DNA from: Hyphococcus flavus
Lineage (GTDB): Bacteria > Pseudomonadota > Alphaproteobacteria > Caulobacterales > Parvularculaceae
Direction of reading: 5' to 3'
Assembly: GCF_028748065.1 (NCBI RefSeq)
Contig: NZ_CP118166.1
Coordinates: 2,743,501 to 2,807,500 of the forward strand
Length of the DNA stretch: 64,000 nt
The notes under the pieces were generated by a model, which ran no database searches, was not told where the DNA came from, and worked only from the letters and a program-made list of their open reading frames with translations. Positions 60,609 through 64,000 of this stretch are shown piece by piece. The number at the start of each line of letters is the position of its first letter. Position 1 is the stretch's first letter. Position numbers and translations under genes: made by a program.

Positions 60609-62210
60609 ATGAGAATTTTCCTGTCAGTTGTCGCATTGGTTGTGGGCTTATGCGCGCAAGCGTTCGCGCAGGAGGTTTCTGACCGTTCTTTAGGAGAGGG
60701 TCCTTACGACCGTCTGGTCATTCGGGGCGCGACGGTCATTGACGGCGCCGGCGCGCCGCCGGTCGGCCCTATCGATATTGTTGTCGAAGGCGGCCGCATC
60801 ACCGGGATCGTGCCGGTCGGTTCTCCGGGATTGCCTATTAACAGCGAGCGTCGTCCTGCGCCCGGTGACCGTGAAATAGACGCGTCCGGCATGTATTTGC
60901 TCCCCGGATTTGTCAGCCTGCACGCGCATATCCATGATGAAACCACGGGGCAGGGTGTTTCACCGGAATATATTTTCAAGCTTTGGCTGGCGCATGGCAT
61001 CACCACGGTACGTGATCTGGGCAACCAGGGCGGTGCGAAATGGACTGCCGATCTGGCGCAACGCTCCGCCAGAAATGAAATTGACGCACCGAACATCTAC
61101 CCCTTTCCAGTTTTTCGCGGATGGTCGGCAGGCGAAGTTGATACGCCGGCTCAGGCGCGAGCGCGCATCCGAAAACTAAAAAGCGATGGCGCCTATGGCG
61201 TCAAATTTTTCGGCGCGCCGGAAGAAATTCTCTGGGCGGGAATAGAGGAAGCCAAGAAACAAGGCCTTAAATCCACCATGCATCACGCACAGCTTGATGT
61301 GGCGCATGCGGATGTTCTTGATACTTCTGCACGCGGGTTAGATTCGATGGAGCATTGGTACGGACTGCCGGAAGCGCTGTTCGATGACCAGACGCTGCAG
61401 GATTATCCGCTCGATTATAATTACAACGATGAACAGCACCGGTTTGAAAACGCCGGCAAGCTGTGGGCACAGGCGGCGAAACCCGGCAGTGAACATTGGA
61501 ACTATGTGATGGATACGCTGCTGGAGCGCGAATTTTCCATCTCACCCACATTCTCCATCTACATGGCTAGCCGGGACTGGATGCGCTCGCGCCGCGCAGA
61601 GTGGCATGACGAATATACAATGCCGTCGCTCTGGAACTTCTTTAAGCCGGACCGCAATGCGCACGGATCGTACTGGTTCGATTGGGGCACGGAACAGGAA
61701 GTCGCCTGGCGCGAGAATTATCATCTGTGGATGCAGTTCATCAATGAATACAAAAATCGCGGCGGCAAAGTCGGCGTCGGTGAGGATGCAGGATATATCT
61801 ACTCAACTTATGGGTTTGGTTATGTAAGCGAACTTGAAATGTTCCGCGAAGCCGGTTTCCACCCGTTGGAGGTTATCAACGCCGCAACACTGCAGGGCGC
61901 AAAAATTCTTGGCGTTGAAGACAGGGTGGGGTCAATCCAGGTTGGCAAACAGGCCGACATGATCCTTATAAAGGAGAATCCGCTCGCCAATATGAAGGCG
62001 CTGTATGCAACAGGCCATATCAAGCTGGACCCAGAAACAAACAAGCCAGTCAGAGTTGGGGGCGTCGATTACGTCGTTAAGAACGGACTGGTCTATAGCG
62101 GCGAGGAGTTGCGAAGCTCCATCAAGGCTGATGTCGCCGCTGAAAAGGAACGTCTAGGCATCCCTTCAGGGCCGATGCCGATTGTTGGATTTGAATTGCC
62201 GGAGGAATAG
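60609..62210 (+). CDS. Exported amidohydrolase
   Basis: 533 residues from ATG 60609; a GTG three codons earlier (60600) is the alternative. Signal peptide MRIFLSVVALVVGLCAQAFA. Metal-dependent amidohydrolase: His105 and His107 (SLHAHIHD), Lys in AYGVKFFGAP, His in STMHHAQLDVAH, LDSMEHWYG, and Asp in GVGEDAGYIYS. Closing LGVEDRVGSIQVGKQADMILI. Substrate unknown; the family includes exported peptidases and N-acyl amino acid deacylases. It directly precedes an exported M20 hydrolase on the same strand by 7 nt. Upstream lies the blaI-like regulator, divergent, so the same operators could also affect it. Confidence 0.88.
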   Translation: MRIFLSVVALVVGLCAQAFAQEVSDRSLGEGPYDRLVIRGATVIDGAGAPPVGPIDIVVEGGRITGIVPVGSPGLPINSERRPAPGDREIDASGMYLLPGFVSLHAHIHDETTGQGVSPEYIFKLWLAHGITTVRDLGNQGGAKWTADLAQRSARNEIDAPNIYPFPVFRGWSAGEVDTPAQARARIRKLKSDGAYGVKFFGAPEEILWAGIEEAKKQGLKSTMHHAQLDVAHADVLDTSARGLDSMEHWYGLPEALFDDQTLQDYPLDYNYNDEQHRFENAGKLWAQAAKPGSEHWNYVMDTLLEREFSISPTFSIYMASRDWMRSRRAEWHDEYTMPSLWNFFKPDRNAHGSYWFDWGTEQEVAWRENYHLWMQFINEYKNRGGKVGVGEDAGYIYSTYGFGYVSELEMFREAGFHPLEVINAATLQGAKILGVEDRVGSIQVGKQADMILIKENPLANMKALYATGHIKLDPETNKPVRVGGVDYVVKNGLVYSGEELRSSIKADVAAEKERLGIPSGPMPIVGFELPEE

Positions 62211-62217
62211 AAACGAA

Positions 62218-63603
62218 ATGAAGAAGCTGTTTTTAAGCGCCGCATCTGCAGCGGCCGCGATCTTTACAACCGTCAGCGCGAATGAGCTGGCCGATGCTGT
62301 GGCGGCGGACTACGAGTATGTTTTAGATCTCTACAAACATTTTCATGAAAACCCGGAGCTTTCTTTCAGGGAAAGCGAAAGTGCGGCGCGCATGACGGCT
62401 GAGCTAGAAGGGCTTGGCTTCACAGTGACTAACGGCGTGGGCGATAAATGGACTCGCAATAAAGCCAAAGCTGACGCTGGCGAGGTTCTGGAGGGTGTCG
62501 GTGGCTATGGTCTCGTGGCGGTTATGGAGAATGGCGACGGACCAACCTTGATGCTGCGTGCGGATATGGATGCGTTGCCGCTGGAAGAAAAAACCGGTTT
62601 GCCGTACGCCTCGAAAGTCGTCAGCACCGATTATAAAGGCCAGGAAGCGCCGGTGATGCATGCCTGCGCTCACGACAGTCACATGGCGATCCTGATTGGC
62701 GCCGCGCGTCAACTTGTGGCGATGAAGGATCAATGGTCCGGCACGCTGGTTCTGATCGGTCAGCCTGCGGAGGAGATTGGGCACGGCGCCGTCGCAATGC
62801 TGGAAGACGGTCTGTACAAAAAGTTTCCAAAACCGGATTATATTCTGGCGACGCATACGTCTGGCTGGGACTCCGCGGGTGATGTCACCTATACGCCTGG
62901 CTGGGCGCTCGCCAACGTGGACAGCGTCGATATTTACATTAAAGGCATCGGCGCACATGGTTCTGCGCCGCATATGGGCAAGGATCCGATCGTCCTCGGC
63001 TCGCAAATCATCAATGCGCTGCAGACACTCGTTTCGCGTGAAACCGACCCGTTGGAAGCCGGCGTGGTGACGGTCGGCTCTTTCCAGGCGGGATATAAGC
63101 ACAATATCATTCCTGACGCTGCCCATCTGCAAATCACGGTGCGTTCATACGAGGACAAAGTCCGCGCTCAACTTTTGGAAGGGATTGAGCGGATCGCCAT
63201 TGCGCAGGCAAAGTCAGCAGGGCTGCCTGATGATCTTATGCCCGAGGTCAAAATCGAGCAGGATTACACGCCATCTACGTTTAACGATGAAGCATTGACG
63301 GAACGGGTCATGGCGGCTGTCTCAGATAGTGTTGGCGCTGACCGGGTTTATATCCGTCCGCCGAGCATGGGCGGCGAAGACTTCTCTCAGTTCGGACGCA
63401 CTGCTGAGGATATTCCGACAGTTATTTTCTGGACTGGCGGGAATGATCCTGAAGCGATGAAAGCCGCGCGTGAGGGCACCGCACCGCCGCCGCCAGCGAA
63501 TCATTCGCCGTTTTTTGCACCTATCCCAGAGCCGACTTTAAAGACAGGCGTACAGGCGATGACTGCCGGCGCTCTGGAATTGTTGGGACCGGCAGGCGAG
63601 TAA
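62218..63603 (+). CDS. Exported M20 amidohydrolase
   Basis: 461 residues from ATG 62218; earlier in-frame codons belong to the end of the previous gene. Signal peptide MKKLFLSAASAAAAIFTTVSA. M20D group: YKHFHENPELSFRE, LMLRADMDALPLEEKTGLPYAS, MHACAHDSHMAI (metal ligands), GQPAEEIGHGAVAM (catalytic Glu), lid GIGAHGSAPHMGKDP, and PPPANHSPFF near the end. Relatives hydrolyse N-acyl or amide bonds of amino acids (hippurate or indole-acetyl conjugates). Both this and the preceding amidohydrolase act outside the cytoplasm, so they may process the same compound in turn. Closed by a terminator at 63647. Confidence 0.9.
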   Translation: MKKLFLSAASAAAAIFTTVSANELADAVAADYEYVLDLYKHFHENPELSFRESESAARMTAELEGLGFTVTNGVGDKWTRNKAKADAGEVLEGVGGYGLVAVMENGDGPTLMLRADMDALPLEEKTGLPYASKVVSTDYKGQEAPVMHACAHDSHMAILIGAARQLVAMKDQWSGTLVLIGQPAEEIGHGAVAMLEDGLYKKFPKPDYILATHTSGWDSAGDVTYTPGWALANVDSVDIYIKGIGAHGSAPHMGKDPIVLGSQIINALQTLVSRETDPLEAGVVTVGSFQAGYKHNIIPDAAHLQITVRSYEDKVRAQLLEGIERIAIAQAKSAGLPDDLMPEVKIEQDYTPSTFNDEALTERVMAAVSDSVGADRVYIRPPSMGGEDFSQFGRTAEDIPTVIFWTGGNDPEAMKAAREGTAPPPPANHSPFFAPIPEPTLKTGVQAMTAGALELLGPAGE

Positions 63604-63646
63604 CGAGTAAGGTCGCCTGGAGTTCAATTTTTTAAAGATTATCAGA

Positions 63647-63678
63647 CCGGCGGCGGAAACGTCGCCGGCTATTTTTTC
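63647..63678 (+). terminator. Rho-independent terminator of the amidohydrolase pair
   Basis: CCGGCGGCG (63647-63655), GAAA tetraloop, CGTCGCCGG (63660-63668), with one G-T pair, followed by CTATTTTTTCTC. It ends the plus-strand pair. Its T-run lies in the 3' end of the convergent minus-strand gene. Confidence 0.85.
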
Positions 63679-63986
63679 TCAAGCAACAACCGGCCTTCTT
63701 TTTCAACCTGTCCGGTTACTGTTTCTGCAATTGCGGCCAGCAATCCGGGCAGCATGGCTTCTATGCGAACATGTTGCGGGAAAATATCGATGGTTCCTGT
63801 AATGGTCTGGCCGAGTCCCTTCGCGGTGAACGATAATTGATCATCGCTGGTCCAGTGTTCGTCGAATTTGAACATCATCCCGCCAGTCATGGCGCCCTTC
63901 AGCTTGTCAAAACCATCACGCACGCGGTTTCGCGCCTCCTGGACGCCGAGGTCGTGAGAGATGGTAACTGTGACAGGTCTGGCCAT
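63669..63986 (-). CDS. Polyhydroxyalkanoic acid system family protein
   Basis: 105 residues: VTISHDLGVQEARNRVRDGFDKLKGAM, FKFDEHWTSDDQLSFTAKGLGQTITGTIDIFPQHVRIEAMLPGLLAAIAETVTGQVEKEGRLLL. This is the small PHA-system (putative granule-associated) family, present in many PHA-accumulating and also non-PHA bacteria; its biochemical role is not established. The start has GGAGAAA upstream at the window edge. Confidence 0.8.
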   Translation of the reverse strand: MARPVTVTISHDLGVQEARNRVRDGFDKLKGAMTGGMMFKFDEHWTSDDQLSFTAKGLGQTITGTIDIFPQHVRIEAMLPGLLAAIAETVTGQVEKEGRLLLEKK

Positions 63987-64000
63987 GATTTCTCCTTTCG

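Noticed and set aside
1-64000. CRISPR arrays, tRNA, rRNA, transposases, prophage genes
   Set aside because: No regularly spaced repeats, no cloverleaf-type sequences noticed and no recognisable mobile-element proteins were found on reading.

Overview
The window looks like a stretch of chromosome from a free-living, aerobic, heterotrophic alphaproteobacterium. The evidence is the alphaproteobacterial hopanoid gene set (hpnB, C, D, E, G, H, M, N with ispH and ispA), TamA/TamB, an arginine succinyltransferase operon, type-2 ferredoxin-NADP reductase, a PHA-system protein and a moderately high G+C coding style. Many exported peptidases and amidohydrolases point to a Parvularculales/Caulobacterales-like organism, but the order is my inference. 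I see no phage, insertion sequence, CRISPR array, tRNA or rRNA.

Layout. 1-2.8 kb: exported and small membrane proteins, then a VPxPA-CTERM surface protein. 3.0-4.0 kb: rplM-rpsI. 4.2-9.8 kb: tamA-tamB on the minus strand. 10.1-14.2 kb: a tight operon of sulfotransferase, paraoxonase-like lipoprotein, HpnA-like SDR and PhyH dioxygenase. 14.7-29.4 kb: the hopanoid region. hpnC-hpnD-hpnE make squalene; hpnG and hpnH add and process the side chain; ispH and ispA supply isoprenoid precursors; hpnB is a glycosyltransferase; hpnN and hpnM are lipid trafficking genes. 29.5-35.1 kb: an ast (arginine to glutamate) operon headed by an M20 hydrolase. 35.2-44.1 kb: hybrid kinase, Lrp plus amino-acid dehydrogenase, thiolase, amidohydrolase and glutaryl-CoA dehydrogenase, so amino-acid and acyl-CoA catabolism. 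44.4-52.8 kb: FNR, S9 peptidase, serine hydrolase, quinone reductase and an MFS transporter. 52.9-58.3 kb: methyltransferase, GNAT, metG and an SDR. 58.3-64 kb: a BlaI/BlaR1-type pair, two exported hydrolases and a PHA-system protein.

What stands out. (1) The squalene-hopene cyclase gene (hpnF/shc), often found between hpnE and hpnG, is absent; an AT-rich orphan gene sits there instead. (2) hpnG carries an in-frame palindromic element, a relative of which lies just after the gene, so a mobile palindrome appears to have been absorbed into a protein. (3) Three AT-rich orphan genes or relics begin within 0-1 nt of the stop codon of a conserved operon gene (hpnE, ispA, astD). (4) The sulfotransferase/PON/SDR/PhyH operon beside the hopanoid genes is a candidate lipid-tailoring module. 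(5) The BlaI/BlaR1-like pair has clear tandem operators but no adjacent beta-lactamase and an unusual C-terminal sensor region.
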